Below, in pieces: positions 8,858 to 17,788 of a stretch of DNA of 64,000 bases (positions within the stretch are counted from its first letter, which is position 1; each line of letters starts with the position of its first letter). The notes under the pieces are model-generated. The model searched no databases, was not told where the DNA came from, and saw only the letters and a program-made list of their open reading frames with translations. The stretch is from JALCSJ01 sp036788835. Lineage in GTDB: Bacteria > Bacillota > Negativicutes > Acidaminococcales > Acidaminococcaceae. Made by a program: the position numbers and the translations under genes. The DNA is taken from contig DAIQMR010000005.1 of assembly GCA_036788835.1 (NCBI GenBank), forward strand, positions 1 to 64,000, in the 5' to 3' direction.

Positions 8858-10402
8858 ATGAAGAAGCTGCAAGTGCACTGTAAAACCATAACTTTGGCTG
8901 TCTTATATCTAGCTGTGCCCGTATGCCTGTTTTTCCTTTTTTGGCTGCAACTGGGTGTGGGGATTATTTGTACAGGATTATTGAGCTATGCCTGTTATCG
9001 GTTAAATAAAACTTTAACTGAAAAATATCAGGAGTTGCCTGTTTCATTCACAAATGAATTAGCCATTGCCTTTCTCTTGGTTTTCGTCTATTTACTTTTG
9101 ACAGGCCATGGAAGTTTTATTGGCAGTGAAGGCTATGATGCACCCTGGCGCAGTGCTATTTATCAGGACCTGATTAATAGGCCCTGGCCGCTGGTTTATG
9201 AAGCATCGCAAAGTGCGCTGGTTTATTATCTAACTTATTGGTTAATGCCGGCCGGCATTTCTTTTCTTTTTAATTTAAGTGATACCACCAGTAATATTAT
9301 TCTGATTCTCTGGACATATTTCGGCTTGAGGATTTTTCTCCAATTACTTTTTAATTACTTACAAGTAAAAAAAGAACAGGTTGTTCTTGTTACCTTAGGA
9401 TTTTTATTTTGGAGCGGGCTGTCTTTGCTTGGGGTTACCGTGGTTAATATGTTTTGGAGTAATTCTTTGGTAAAATTATCACGCTGGGGATGGGATACCT
9501 GGTGGTATACTAATTTCATAGTAGATGGTTATCCATTGGCATATATGGTGCGCACCGTTTTTGACAGCCTTGGTAATATTTACAATCAGTTTGTGCCAGT
9601 TTTATTGGGTTTAATGTTATTTCTTTTTACGCGAAAAGTTAAATATTATGCCTTAATAGGTTTATTGGTTTTGCCTTTTTCCCCCTTTGGTTTTTTAGGA
9701 TTTTTTTTCACCATGCTTTCTTTGTTCCTAGTGGAATTTTGTCAGAATGTGCGTAAAGGCGCAGTTGCCAGTGTTTTTCGAGAAACATGTTCTCGGGAAA
9801 ACATCTCGGCTATTTTGAGTGTGTGTCCAGTATTCTGGTTGTATTTTACATGTAATAGCAATGCCGCAGGGAGATTAGGTTATTTTTCTGCACCTATGGC
9901 TGGCTATGGTATTGAGCGGACAGGCATGTTACTTCTTTATTATATTTTGCAGTTTGGCCTGTTTATGGGACTAATTTATAAAGATACTACTGAGAAAAAA
10001 CTTTGGTGGATTACATTGCTGAGTCTCATGGTCTTTCCTCTGTTAAGACTGGGTAGGGGTTGTGATTTATGTTGGAATGGTTCTATTTTCAGCTTTTATC
10101 TATTAATGATTTTAGTCATGCAGTATGTTTTACAGGTCTGGAACAGTAAGCAATGGAAGATACGTTTTTTTGTAGTTTACGCTTTGCTGATTATAGCTGC
10201 CTTGACACCTCTTCAACAAATGACTTCATCCATAGGTCAATGTATTAAATTAAAAGTTTTAGTGGTAAGAGCGGATGAAGTAAGGATAGGAGATACTTTT
10301 ACTAAGCTGGGCCGGGAGGAAGTAAAAAAAGATTTTGCTAATTTCCTGTGTTTGGATTACCAGGAAAAAACCTTCTATAAATATTTGGCGAAAAAGCACT
10401 AA
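8858..10402 (+). CDS. Polytopic membrane protein of unknown function
   Basis: 514 aa, highly hydrophobic, with roughly eleven membrane segments. No family motif is recognised with confidence. An early extracytoplasmic stretch (GSEGYDAPWRSAIYQDLINR, about 89-108) and aromatic-rich loops are reminiscent of GT-C or O-antigen-type membrane enzymes, but the acidic catalytic pair seen in the upstream neighbour is not clear. It has a good ribosome binding site (GGGGG) and lies 29 bp after the GT-C gene. Context suggests the same glycan pathway as its neighbours; no specific function is claimed. Confidence 0.55.
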   Translation: MKKLQVHCKTITLAVLYLAVPVCLFFLFWLQLGVGIICTGLLSYACYRLNKTLTEKYQELPVSFTNELAIAFLLVFVYLLLTGHGSFIGSEGYDAPWRSAIYQDLINRPWPLVYEASQSALVYYLTYWLMPAGISFLFNLSDTTSNIILILWTYFGLRIFLQLLFNYLQVKKEQVVLVTLGFLFWSGLSLLGVTVVNMFWSNSLVKLSRWGWDTWWYTNFIVDGYPLAYMVRTVFDSLGNIYNQFVPVLLGLMLFLFTRKVKYYALIGLLVLPFSPFGFLGFFFTMLSLFLVEFCQNVRKGAVASVFRETCSRENISAILSVCPVFWLYFTCNSNAAGRLGYFSAPMAGYGIERTGMLLLYYILQFGLFMGLIYKDTTEKKLWWITLLSLMVFPLLRLGRGCDLCWNGSIFSFYLLMILVMQYVLQVWNSKQWKIRFFVVYALLIIAALTPLQQMTSSIGQCIKLKVLVVRADEVRIGDTFTKLGREEVKKDFANFLCLDYQEKTFYKYLAKKH

Positions 10403-10461
10403 AAAAGAATTGGTGAACATTAAGGGAGCAAGCACATAATTGGGAGTGAAGGGAGCAAACT

Positions 10462-12057
10462 ATGGTTCCTAAGAAAACTTGTCTTATTATCGGGGCCGGA
10501 CCGGCCGGACTGACGGCGGCCTATGAGCTGCTGAAAAATACGGATATACAGCCCATTGTTCTGGAAGCACAGGACAGAATCGGCGGCATTGCCGGGACTA
10601 TTAACTATAAAGGAAATCGAATGGACCTGGGTGGTCACCGTTTTTTCACCAAGGTTCCTGAGGTAGAGGCTCTGTGGCAGGAATTGCTGCCGCCCCAGGG
10701 AGCACCCTCCAAAGACGAGAAAATTCTAGGCATTCACAATAACTATCCGGCTGAGGGAGTTGATCCGGAGGCCGAAGATACGGTTTTTCTCCGGCGGCGC
10801 CGGGTATCACGTATTTATTATTTGCGGCATTTCTTTTCCTATCCTATTACGGTTAGTATGACCACTATCAAGAACCTAGGGTTTGCTAACCTCTTTAAGG
10901 TAGGGTTCAGTTACTGCTATTCTCTGGTTGTTAAACGGCCGGAAAATAGCTTGGAAGATTTTTATATCAATCGTTTCGGCAAGGTTTTGTATAGTATGTT
11001 TTTTGAAAATTATACGGAAAAGGTCTGGGGACTACATCCCAGTAAAATTTCCCCTGATTGGGGAAAACAACGGGTCAAGGGTTTGTCCATTATTGCCATT
11101 ATGAAAGATGTGTTGGGAAAAATGACGGGGGCCAGTCATTCTACGGAAACATCACTTATTGAGGAGTTTAACTATCCTAAGTATGGGCCCGGCCAAATGT
11201 GGGAAGTCCTGGCCAAGAAAATTCGGGAAAAAGGCGGGCAGATTCTTACTGACCAGGAAGTAACGGCCATCAAGAAAAATTCTGCCGGGGAATTTGTGGT
11301 GACTGCGAGAAGAAGAGCTGCTGGAAACCTGCCCGATGGAGCAGGAACAGTGGAAAACGGGGAAGACCAGTCTCAGAGTTTAGAGGGAGACTTACTTTTC
11401 TCATCTATGGCCATCAAAGATTTTCTGGCTGCTTATCAAGAAGATATTCCTGATGCCGTAAAGAAAGTCGCTGCTGATTTGCCTTATCGAGATTTTATTA
11501 CGGTGGGACTGTTAGTAAATAAGTTACAGATTCGTAATACCACTCAGTTTAAAACCGTGGGCAATATTGTTCCTGACTGTTGGATTTATATTCAGGAACA
11601 TGGGGTGAAACTGGGGCGGCTGCAAATATTTAATAATTGGTCGCCTTATATGGTGAAGGATTTAGAGCATACAGTGTGGGTAGGGCTGGAGTATTTCTGC
11701 AACGAGGGTGATGAGCTGTGGCAGATGGAGCAAAAGGATTTTGTAACCATGGCCATTAGTGAGTTAGTTAAGATTGGAGTCGTGGACAAACAGGACGTTC
11801 TGGATTCTACCTATGCCAAAGTAAAGAAAGCCTATCCGGCCTACTTTGGCAGCTACAAGGATTTCGCCCGGGTACGGGATTATCTGCAAGGCATAGAGGG
11901 GTTGTATTGCATCGGCCGTAATGGGCAGCATCGCTATAACAACATGGACCATTCCATGCTCACTGCTATAGAGGCAGTAAAGGCAGTTCAGGGCAAAGTT
12001 CCCCAAAACAGCATTTGGAATGTGAACGTAGAGCAGGAATATCACGAAGAAAAGTAA
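10462..12057 (+). CDS. FAD-dependent oxidoreductase, UDP-galactopyranose-mutase-like
   Basis: 531 aa flavoenzyme. The N-terminus is a Rossmann FAD-binding fold (IIGAGPAGLTAAYEL, with the following acidic residue in VLEAQDRIGG) and LGGHRFF. The middle contains FFENYTEKVWGL and DWGKQRVKGLS, the signature of a bacterial amine-oxidase/UDP-galactopyranose-mutase-like family. The C-terminus has the closing FAD motif (GLYCIGRNGQHRYNNMDHSM). Members are often next to glycosyltransferases. It is longer than classical Glf (about 370-390 aa), so genuine mutase activity is uncertain; a redox-linked sugar rearrangement or another FAD reaction is possible. The preceding membrane-protein gene is 59 bp away, in the same direction. 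Confidence 0.65.
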   Translation: MVPKKTCLIIGAGPAGLTAAYELLKNTDIQPIVLEAQDRIGGIAGTINYKGNRMDLGGHRFFTKVPEVEALWQELLPPQGAPSKDEKILGIHNNYPAEGVDPEAEDTVFLRRRRVSRIYYLRHFFSYPITVSMTTIKNLGFANLFKVGFSYCYSLVVKRPENSLEDFYINRFGKVLYSMFFENYTEKVWGLHPSKISPDWGKQRVKGLSIIAIMKDVLGKMTGASHSTETSLIEEFNYPKYGPGQMWEVLAKKIREKGGQILTDQEVTAIKKNSAGEFVVTARRRAAGNLPDGAGTVENGEDQSQSLEGDLLFSSMAIKDFLAAYQEDIPDAVKKVAADLPYRDFITVGLLVNKLQIRNTTQFKTVGNIVPDCWIYIQEHGVKLGRLQIFNNWSPYMVKDLEHTVWVGLEYFCNEGDELWQMEQKDFVTMAISELVKIGVVDKQDVLDSTYAKVKKAYPAYFGSYKDFARVRDYLQGIEGLYCIGRNGQHRYNNMDHSMLTAIEAVKAVQGKVPQNSIWNVNVEQEYHEEK

Positions 12058-12256
12058 AAATAGCAATGGCATGAGCCCGACACTAAAGGTTGTGCGTTTG
12101 CAAATGTTTTTTGTTGCTAACACAATCTGACAAATAGAGGTTCAAATACATATGTCATAATTACATAAATAGCTATTGTCAACGCAATTAAGATTGACTA
12201 GTCCACTGTTGTATTGTGAGGGAAAAGTACAAGAACCGAAAATTACAATATAAAAG

Positions 12257-12338
12257 TGTGACAAAAAAGGACTGGAACCTTTGTCCCACCGCAGAAAATC
12301 ACTGCGGCGTTACAAAGATGCCAGTCTTTTTAGTCACA
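12257..12338 (-). terminator. Three-tier hairpin, probable nadE terminator
   Basis: Nested arms pair TGTGAC/GTCACA, AAAAAGGACTGG/CCAGTCTTTTT (one bulge), CTTTGT/ACAAAG and CCGCAG/CTGCGG around a 7-nt loop at 12295-12301. Read on the minus strand it follows the nadE stop codon (its outermost arm overlaps it) and gives CCAGTCC followed by six Ts. It can also act on the plus strand for the 7113-12057 unit. Confidence 0.7.
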
Positions 12339-14220
12339 ACTTCACTTTTAATGCTAGGTATTTTCTGGAGTAGTAGGGTCTCAGCTGGGCTTCACGGTAA
12401 TCAAAACCATAGGCTCTGGGGCTCACGGTTACGATAGGCGGTGCCTGGATGCGTTTTGCCACAGCCAGTCCGGCGAAGAGATTCCACCAGCGTTCCAAGT
12501 CATCAATGAAGGCCCGTGGAGTGGGGAAAAGTTTTTTAACTAAGCCTTTTTCACAGCCGATTTTTTCTTCCAGGGTACCATCCATGTACCAGGTGAGGAT
12601 GGCTTCCGGCGAGGCTTTATGCCATCTTTCCAGAAAGCTTCTGAACAAATAGTCATGATAGGGATAGATAATAGGATCGCCACCCTTGCCCACGGTCTGA
12701 GCCGCTGACAATTCTGCACTGGGAGCGATGGTAAAAATTTGCTCAGGAATAACGGCCTTTTTATAAACTTTTTCATTTAGGTAATGGCCTAGAGCATAGA
12801 CCTGATGTTTCCACAGGTCACCAAGAACGGCCAGGCAGCCGGCTAAATCCCCGTAGAAGGTTCCATAGCCTACAGTGAGCTCCGCTTTGTTGCCATTGCA
12901 GGAGAAGACGCCCCCGAAGGAAGCAGCAAGACCTGCCAGTACTCTAGAGCCTCTGTCTCTTGCCTGGATATTTTCTTTGGCAAAGGAAGTTACCATTAAT
13001 TTAAAATCTTTGTTTTGGGCGTAATTATGAATGGAACTACCGCATTGTTCCACGGTCATATCCACAGCTTTTTGAATGGGAACAATAGTGTAATTTGCCT
13101 CTAAAGCTATGGCCATTTCCTGAGCCAGATTTTTCGTCAGATTAGAATTATAAATGCTGGGCATATTGACCAGAAGCACATTTTCCGGTCCTAAAATATC
13201 TACATAGAGCGCGGATGTAACCGCGGAATCAATACCACCGGAAATTCCGATGGTCATTTTTTTTATATGGGCGGCTGCCAAGAATTTGCTTGTTCCAAAG
13301 CGTAAGGCTTTGTAGACGGCGGCTGTACCTTCAGCTTCGGGAGCGAGTCCTGCCTCGGATGTGATTTCTCTCGTTGCTGTGTCAAAAGTACTGACTAGTA
13401 GGGCAGAGGTAAATTCCGGAGCAGAGGCAATTAGTTTTCCCTTGGCATTGTAAATGCTGCTGCCACCATCATAGGTGAAAATATTTTTACCGTTATTTTG
13501 CACGCCGATATTATTACAGTACAGTAGCGGCACTTGACACTCTTTGGCCTGAGCACCGAACAGCTTGTGCCGTTTCAAATTTTTGCCAAGTGTATAAGGA
13601 GAGCAGGAAATATTGCAGAGAATCTGGCTACCGTTTTTGGCCATAATTTCCGGCACTTTCCAGTAGTAATTATCTGTCCAACCGTCTTCGCAGAGCATAA
13701 TGCCCAGAGAAACGGTCTCTCCACGCAAATCAACTTTAATGGGCTGCAGTAATTCTTCACAGATTTTACCGGGCAATTCGTCAGCTAGTTTTTTCACATC
13801 GTGAAAATATCTGCTGTCGTCAAATTCCCGGTAATTGGGCAGATTAGTTTTGCTGACAAAAGCATAGGGCAGAGCTCCTGAAATGAGCTTGCCATTTTGG
13901 GCTACGAATGCGGCATTATATTTTCTGGGATGTCCGTCATCGTTAATTTTATCTTTGTCCAAAGCGATATTGCCAAAGACTATACAAATATCCTGAGAAG
14001 CGGCAATGAGTTCTGCACCGTAAGCGGCACAGTCGCCCAGGAAGGCGTCCTGTTCCCATAAATCTCCCAGCAAATAGCCGGGAATGGTCATTTCCGGCAG
14101 CAGCAAAACATCCACTTTAGCTTCTTTGGCAGCAGTGACGGCCTTGAGAGCGACTTCTGTATTCAGTCCCGGTTGGCCCGGGATAATTTCTATTTGGGCA
14201 CAGGCTATTTTAATTTTCAC
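12334..14220 (-). CDS. nadE: Glutamine-dependent NAD+ synthase
   Basis: 628 aa, the two-domain type. Residues 1-270 form a nitrilase-like glutaminase that frees ammonia: LLLPEMTIPG with the catalytic Glu, a Lys in the FVSKTNLPNY segment, and the nucleophile Cys in LGIMLCEDGW. Residues about 290-628 form the synthetase, with the ATP P-loop SGGIDSA near residue 326; it amidates deamido-NAD to NAD. The start is a GTG with GGAGG upstream; the next residues KIKIACAQIE match the family start. It is a single gene between its own upstream region and the terminator at 12257-12338, convergent with the flavoenzyme gene. Confidence 0.93.
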   Translation of the reverse strand: MKIKIACAQIEIIPGQPGLNTEVALKAVTAAKEAKVDVLLLPEMTIPGYLLGDLWEQDAFLGDCAAYGAELIAASQDICIVFGNIALDKDKINDDGHPRKYNAAFVAQNGKLISGALPYAFVSKTNLPNYREFDDSRYFHDVKKLADELPGKICEELLQPIKVDLRGETVSLGIMLCEDGWTDNYYWKVPEIMAKNGSQILCNISCSPYTLGKNLKRHKLFGAQAKECQVPLLYCNNIGVQNNGKNIFTYDGGSSIYNAKGKLIASAPEFTSALLVSTFDTATREITSEAGLAPEAEGTAAVYKALRFGTSKFLAAAHIKKMTIGISGGIDSAVTSALYVDILGPENVLLVNMPSIYNSNLTKNLAQEMAIALEANYTIVPIQKAVDMTVEQCGSSIHNYAQNKDFKLMVTSFAKENIQARDRGSRVLAGLAASFGGVFSCNGNKAELTVGYGTFYGDLAGCLAVLGDLWKHQVYALGHYLNEKVYKKAVIPEQIFTIAPSAELSAAQTVGKGGDPIIYPYHDYLFRSFLERWHKASPEAILTWYMDGTLEEKIGCEKGLVKKLFPTPRAFIDDLERWWNLFAGLAVAKRIQAPPIVTVSPRAYGFDYREAQLRPYYSRKYLALKVKL

Positions 14221-14383
14221 TTTAACGTTCCTCCGCTAATCTGTTATAATGTGACAAGATGACAAAATGGGGATGGTGCTTGAATTCGTGTGATAGCTGT
14301 CAGCAAGATGAGTCGGTGCGAAGAAATAGAGCTGGGACAGCGAACCACTTTTTGTCAATATTATAACACACAGGAGGCCGGAT

Positions 14384-14857
14384 ATGAAAATTAAGAAAAC
14401 TAATGCGGCGAGAATTTTAGACGAGGCGCATATACCATATGAACTGAAAACTTATGAAGTTGATCCGGAGCATCTGGAGGCTGTTCATGTGGCGGCAGAA
14501 GTAGGAATGCCTGCAGACCAGGTTTTTAAAACACTGTGTGTGCGAGGGGATAAAACCGGTGTAATATTTGCCGTGATTGCAGGAGATGCCGAGCTTAATC
14601 TGAAAGCTTTGGCCAAAGCTTCAGGCAATAAGAGAGCTGAGCTGGTTCATTTGAAAGAAGTGCTGCCTCTTACCGGTTACATCAGAGGGGGCTGCAGTCC
14701 TATAGGTGCCAAGAAACATTATCCTGTCTATTTGTCCGATTCTGCCCAAAACTGGCCCCAGATTGCCATTAGCGGCGGCCTGCGTGGCCTGCAGATAATT
14801 ATTAAACCAGCTGATCTACTGCAAGTAGTGCAGGGAACACTATTTCATAATGAATGA
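14384..14857 (+). CDS. ybaK: Cys-tRNA(Pro)/Cys-tRNA(Cys) deacylase YbaK/EbsC
   Basis: 157 aa single-domain editing enzyme that hydrolyses mischarged Cys-tRNA(Pro). Family features are visible: the N-terminal KTNAARILDEAHIPYELKTY, DQVFKTLCVRGD, the conserved Lys/Gly region AKASGNKRAEL, and GYIRGGCSPIGAKKHYPV, which forms the substrate pocket. Length is normal for the family. An AGGAGG ribosome binding site precedes the ATG. It stands alone between divergent nadE and thrC. Confidence 0.92.
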   Translation: MKIKKTNAARILDEAHIPYELKTYEVDPEHLEAVHVAAEVGMPADQVFKTLCVRGDKTGVIFAVIAGDAELNLKALAKASGNKRAELVHLKEVLPLTGYIRGGCSPIGAKKHYPVYLSDSAQNWPQIAISGGLRGLQIIIKPADLLQVVQGTLFHNE

Positions 14858-14870
14858 GAAAAATAGTCCG

Positions 14871-14925
14871 TGACAGATTCCCGCAACTTAATCACTCCGC
14901 CACCATTGAGGTGGGGTATTCTCGA
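14871..14925. other. Unassigned hairpin in the ybaK-thrC intergenic region
   Basis: CCACC-ATTGA-GGTGG (14900-14914) is flanked by CCCGC on the left and by GGGTATTC on the right. Read on the minus strand it begins GAATACCCCACC, which recalls IS200/IS605 end sequences. No open frame or T-box specifier/antiterminator is seen in the 228 bp between ybaK and thrC. Confidence 0.25.
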
Positions 14926-15085
14926 CAATGTTTAGATAAATTAACACATGATTTTAGAGTGCAAACGCAAATAAAATAGCACATAAAAACAGTGTGTAAT
15001 AATAACGCCCACGGAAAACAGTAGAAATTATTGTCCTTTTATGTTATTATTACTGTGCATTTTTAAAAAGAAAGTTGGTAACATA

Positions 15086-16621
15086 ATGTTATATTTAAGT
15101 ACCAGAGGAAAAACAGAAATGGTAAGCTCTGCTCACGCTATAACAGGGGGCTTAGCTTCTGATGGCGGGTTGTACATACCCCAGGAGTATCCTGCTCTTT
15201 CCAAGGCAGAGATTGACGCCATGGGCAGTTGTGATTACAAAGAAAGAGCCCTGACGGTTTTGAGCAAATTTTTGACGGATTTTTCCGAGGAGGAGCTCAA
15301 AGGGTGTATTGATGCTGCTTATAATCCGGAAAAATTTGGCGGTTTTCCGGCTCCTTTGCACACTTTGACTAAGGACATTGATGTTTTAGAGCTGTGGCAT
15401 GGTCCTACGTCTGCTTTCAAAGATATGGCCCTGCAAATGCTGCCTGCTCTTTTGACTAAGTCAATGGCGAAAACCGGGGAACAAAAGAAAATTGTTGTTT
15501 TAGTAGCTACTTCCGGAGATACTGGCAAGGCTGCTTTGGCGGGATTTGCCGATGTGCCGGGGACGGAAATTATAGTTTTCTATCCGGAGCAGGGCGTCAG
15601 CCCCATGCAGAAAAAGCAGATGATAACCCAGCAAGGGAAGAATGTTCATGTTTTTGCGGTGGAGGGTAATTTTGACGATGCTCAAAAAGGTGTCAAGGAA
15701 ATTCTTGGGGATACTGCTCTGGGCACGCTTATGGCAGGAGAAGGCTGCGCTTTGTCTTCGGCCAATTCCATTAACTGGGGAAGATTGGTGCCGCAAATAG
15801 TGTATTATTTCAGTGCCTACGCCGATGCCGTAAAGGCAAAGAAAATCAAGATTGGCCAAAAGGTTAATTTCTCTGTGCCCACAGGTAATTTCGGGGACAT
15901 TTTTGCCGGTTATATTGCTACGCTAATGGGATTGCCGGTGAACAAATTAATCTGTGCTTCCAATAGCAATAACGTGCTGACGGACTTCATCAATACAGGA
16001 ATTTATAACAGAAAGCGGGAATTTCATAAGACGATTTCCCCTTCTATGGATATTCTTGTTTCCAGCAATCTGGAAAGATTGCTTTACGAGGTTACCGGCC
16101 ACGATACGGTTCAGGTTGGCAAATGGATGGAAGAACTGGCCATCAAGGGAACCTACAGTGTAGGGAAAAATATTCAGAACAGGATTTTGAGTACCTTCTT
16201 CGGTTCTTGGGTAGACGAAATAGAGACTACGGAAACTATTAGTAATGTTTTCGTCAACTATAATTATTTACTGGATCCCCATACGGCTGTGGCCTATAGG
16301 GCCTTAGAGAAATATCGGCTGCTGACCAGCGACAATACTTACAGTATTGTTCTGTCTACGGCCAGTCCTTTTAAGTTCGGTAAAGTCGTTTTAGGGGCAT
16401 TGGAGCCCAGTGAGGATTTATCACCGTTGGACGATTTCCAAATCCTGGATAGGCTGAGCAAGGAGAGTAAAGCACCTATTCCTGCTAATTTGGCAGCGCT
16501 AAAGGATGCTCGTGTTTTGCATTCGCAAGTTATTCCTAAAGAGGATATGGAAAACCAGGTAAAAAACGAGTTAAATCTGCCTGACAAGGAAGAGGCAAAG
16601 AGCACAGAAGCAAAGGAATAG
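15086..16621 (+). CDS. thrC: Threonine synthase
   Basis: 511 aa PLP enzyme that converts O-phosphohomoserine to threonine. The N-terminal MLYLSTRGK and GGLASDGGLYIP are typical of the longer (class 1, E. coli/yeast-like) threonine synthases. The PLP lysine is K112 in GPTSAFKDMALQ, and VATSGDTGKAAL is the phosphate-binding loop. The start at 15086 is preferred over an in-frame ATG at 15041 because homologues begin MxYxSTRG and the extra 15 residues are an unrelated hydrophobic leader. The C-terminal ~20 residues are charged and low-complexity. It is transcribed alone and ends at the terminator at 16655. Confidence 0.93.
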   Translation: MLYLSTRGKTEMVSSAHAITGGLASDGGLYIPQEYPALSKAEIDAMGSCDYKERALTVLSKFLTDFSEEELKGCIDAAYNPEKFGGFPAPLHTLTKDIDVLELWHGPTSAFKDMALQMLPALLTKSMAKTGEQKKIVVLVATSGDTGKAALAGFADVPGTEIIVFYPEQGVSPMQKKQMITQQGKNVHVFAVEGNFDDAQKGVKEILGDTALGTLMAGEGCALSSANSINWGRLVPQIVYYFSAYADAVKAKKIKIGQKVNFSVPTGNFGDIFAGYIATLMGLPVNKLICASNSNNVLTDFINTGIYNRKREFHKTISPSMDILVSSNLERLLYEVTGHDTVQVGKWMEELAIKGTYSVGKNIQNRILSTFFGSWVDEIETTETISNVFVNYNYLLDPHTAVAYRALEKYRLLTSDNTYSIVLSTASPFKFGKVVLGALEPSEDLSPLDDFQILDRLSKESKAPIPANLAALKDARVLHSQVIPKEDMENQVKNELNLPDKEEAKSTEAKE

Positions 16622-16654
16622 GCTAACGGGCGGTTAAGACAAAAATATAATTAG

Positions 16655-16702
16655 AAAATGGTTGAGATAATTTTCCCAAGGGAGTATCTCAGCCATTTTT
16701 GT
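16655..16702 (+). terminator. Intrinsic terminator of thrC
   Basis: AAATGGTTGAGATA pairs with TATCTCAGCCATTT (one G-T) around a 15-nt loop and is followed by TTTTTG. Confidence 0.8.
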
Positions 16703-16714
16703 CCACAAGTTTAA

Positions 16715-16742
16715 TTGACTTTTACCATGAATATTGTATACT
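16715..16742 (+). promoter_or_regulatory. Promoter of glsA
   Basis: TTGACT (16715-16720), a 16-bp spacer and TATACT (16737-16742) lie 59 bp upstream of the glsA ATG. Confidence 0.7.
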
Positions 16743-16801
16743 GAGGATAGAAAATACTCAGAATATATTTAATATTATAAAAAATTAAACCGGAGGTATT
16801 C

Positions 16802-17722
16802 ATGGAAATTGAAGCTTTGCTCAAGAAAATAGTCGAACGAAATAGGCCACTAACGGACAAAGGTGTAGTAGCGCATTATATCCCGGAGTTGGACAAAGCA
16901 CGGAAAGATGCTTTAGGTATTGTGATTAAAGCTGTTAATGGTAAAGAATATTATTACGGTGATTGTGATACCCGTTTTACTATTCAAAGTATTTCCAAGA
17001 TTATTACTTTGATGCTGGCGATGCTAGATAACGGAGAAGAAAAAGTTTTCTCCAAGGTAGGAATGGAGCCATCCGGCGATCCCTTTAATTCAATCCAGAA
17101 ACTAGAAACATCTTTAAGCAAGAAACCTTGCAATCCTTTGATTAATGCCGGGGCTATCGCTATGGCCTCTATGATCAAGGGACCCGATGAAAGAGCTCGT
17201 TTTGAGCGGCTTTTGGAATTTGCCAGAAAAGTTACGGAAGACCCTTCCATTGAGGTTAATTACAAAATTTATTGCGGTGAAAAGGAAACCGGGTTCACTA
17301 ACTGGGCCATGGGTTACTATCTTAAAGGGGACGGTGTTATTGAAGGTAATGTGCCGGCTGCCCTGGACGTTTATTTCAAGCAATGTTCCATGGAGGTAAC
17401 TGCTCATACCATTGCCCAGCTGGGACTTTTCCTGGCCAATGACGGAGTACTTAGCAGCGGGGAGCGGATTTTGACACCTCGTCTGGCACGTATTATTAAG
17501 ACCTTAATGGTGACTTGCGGTATGTATGATGAATCAGGGGAATTCGCCGTACGGGTGGGCGTGCCATCCAAGAGCGGCGTAGGCGGCGGTATTATGTCCG
17601 TGGTACCACGCAAGATGGGCATCGGCGTATATGGCCCCAGCCTAGATCCCAAAGGCAATTCTTTGGCCGGCATTGCGGTGCTGGAAGACCTGGAACAAGA
17701 AATGGATCTTTCAATATTCTAA
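16802..17722 (+). CDS. glsA: Glutaminase
   Basis: 306 aa, the usual length of the serine-dependent beta-lactamase-fold glutaminases that hydrolyse glutamine to glutamate and ammonia. The catalytic SxxK motif is S63-I-S-K66 (FTIQSISKII). Other conserved blocks are VGMEPSGDPFNS, NPLINAGAIA and the C-terminal GGGIMSVVPRKMGIGVYGP. An AACCGGAGG-type ribosome binding site lies just upstream. It is flanked by its own promoter and by a terminator shared with convergent pepF. Confidence 0.95.
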   Translation: MEIEALLKKIVERNRPLTDKGVVAHYIPELDKARKDALGIVIKAVNGKEYYYGDCDTRFTIQSISKIITLMLAMLDNGEEKVFSKVGMEPSGDPFNSIQKLETSLSKKPCNPLINAGAIAMASMIKGPDERARFERLLEFARKVTEDPSIEVNYKIYCGEKETGFTNWAMGYYLKGDGVIEGNVPAALDVYFKQCSMEVTAHTIAQLGLFLANDGVLSSGERILTPRLARIIKTLMVTCGMYDESGEFAVRVGVPSKSGVGGGIMSVVPRKMGIGVYGPSLDPKGNSLAGIAVLEDLEQEMDLSIF

Positions 17723-17733
17723 GAAATGAGAAA

Positions 17734-17780
17734 AGGCTCAGATGCCTCTCCTTGTGGGAGACCTCTGGGCCTGTCTATTT
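17734..17780. terminator. Terminator between convergent glsA and pepF
   Basis: AGGCTCAGA/TCTGGGCCT form the outer arms and TCTCC/GGGAGA the inner arms of an imperfect hairpin, followed on the plus side by CTATTTTTG. It lies in the 66-bp gap between two convergent genes. Confidence 0.7.
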
Positions 17781-17788
17781 TTGTACAC

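Noticed and set aside
12216..12437. 73-codon plus-strand frame
   Set aside because: Covers the nadE terminator hairpin and the nadE 3' end on the opposite strand; no ribosome binding site or domain.
14858..15085. T-box or other riboswitch upstream of thrC
   Set aside because: No T-box AGGGTGGNACCGCG-like sequence, specifier loop or terminator/antiterminator pair was found; only a short hairpin.
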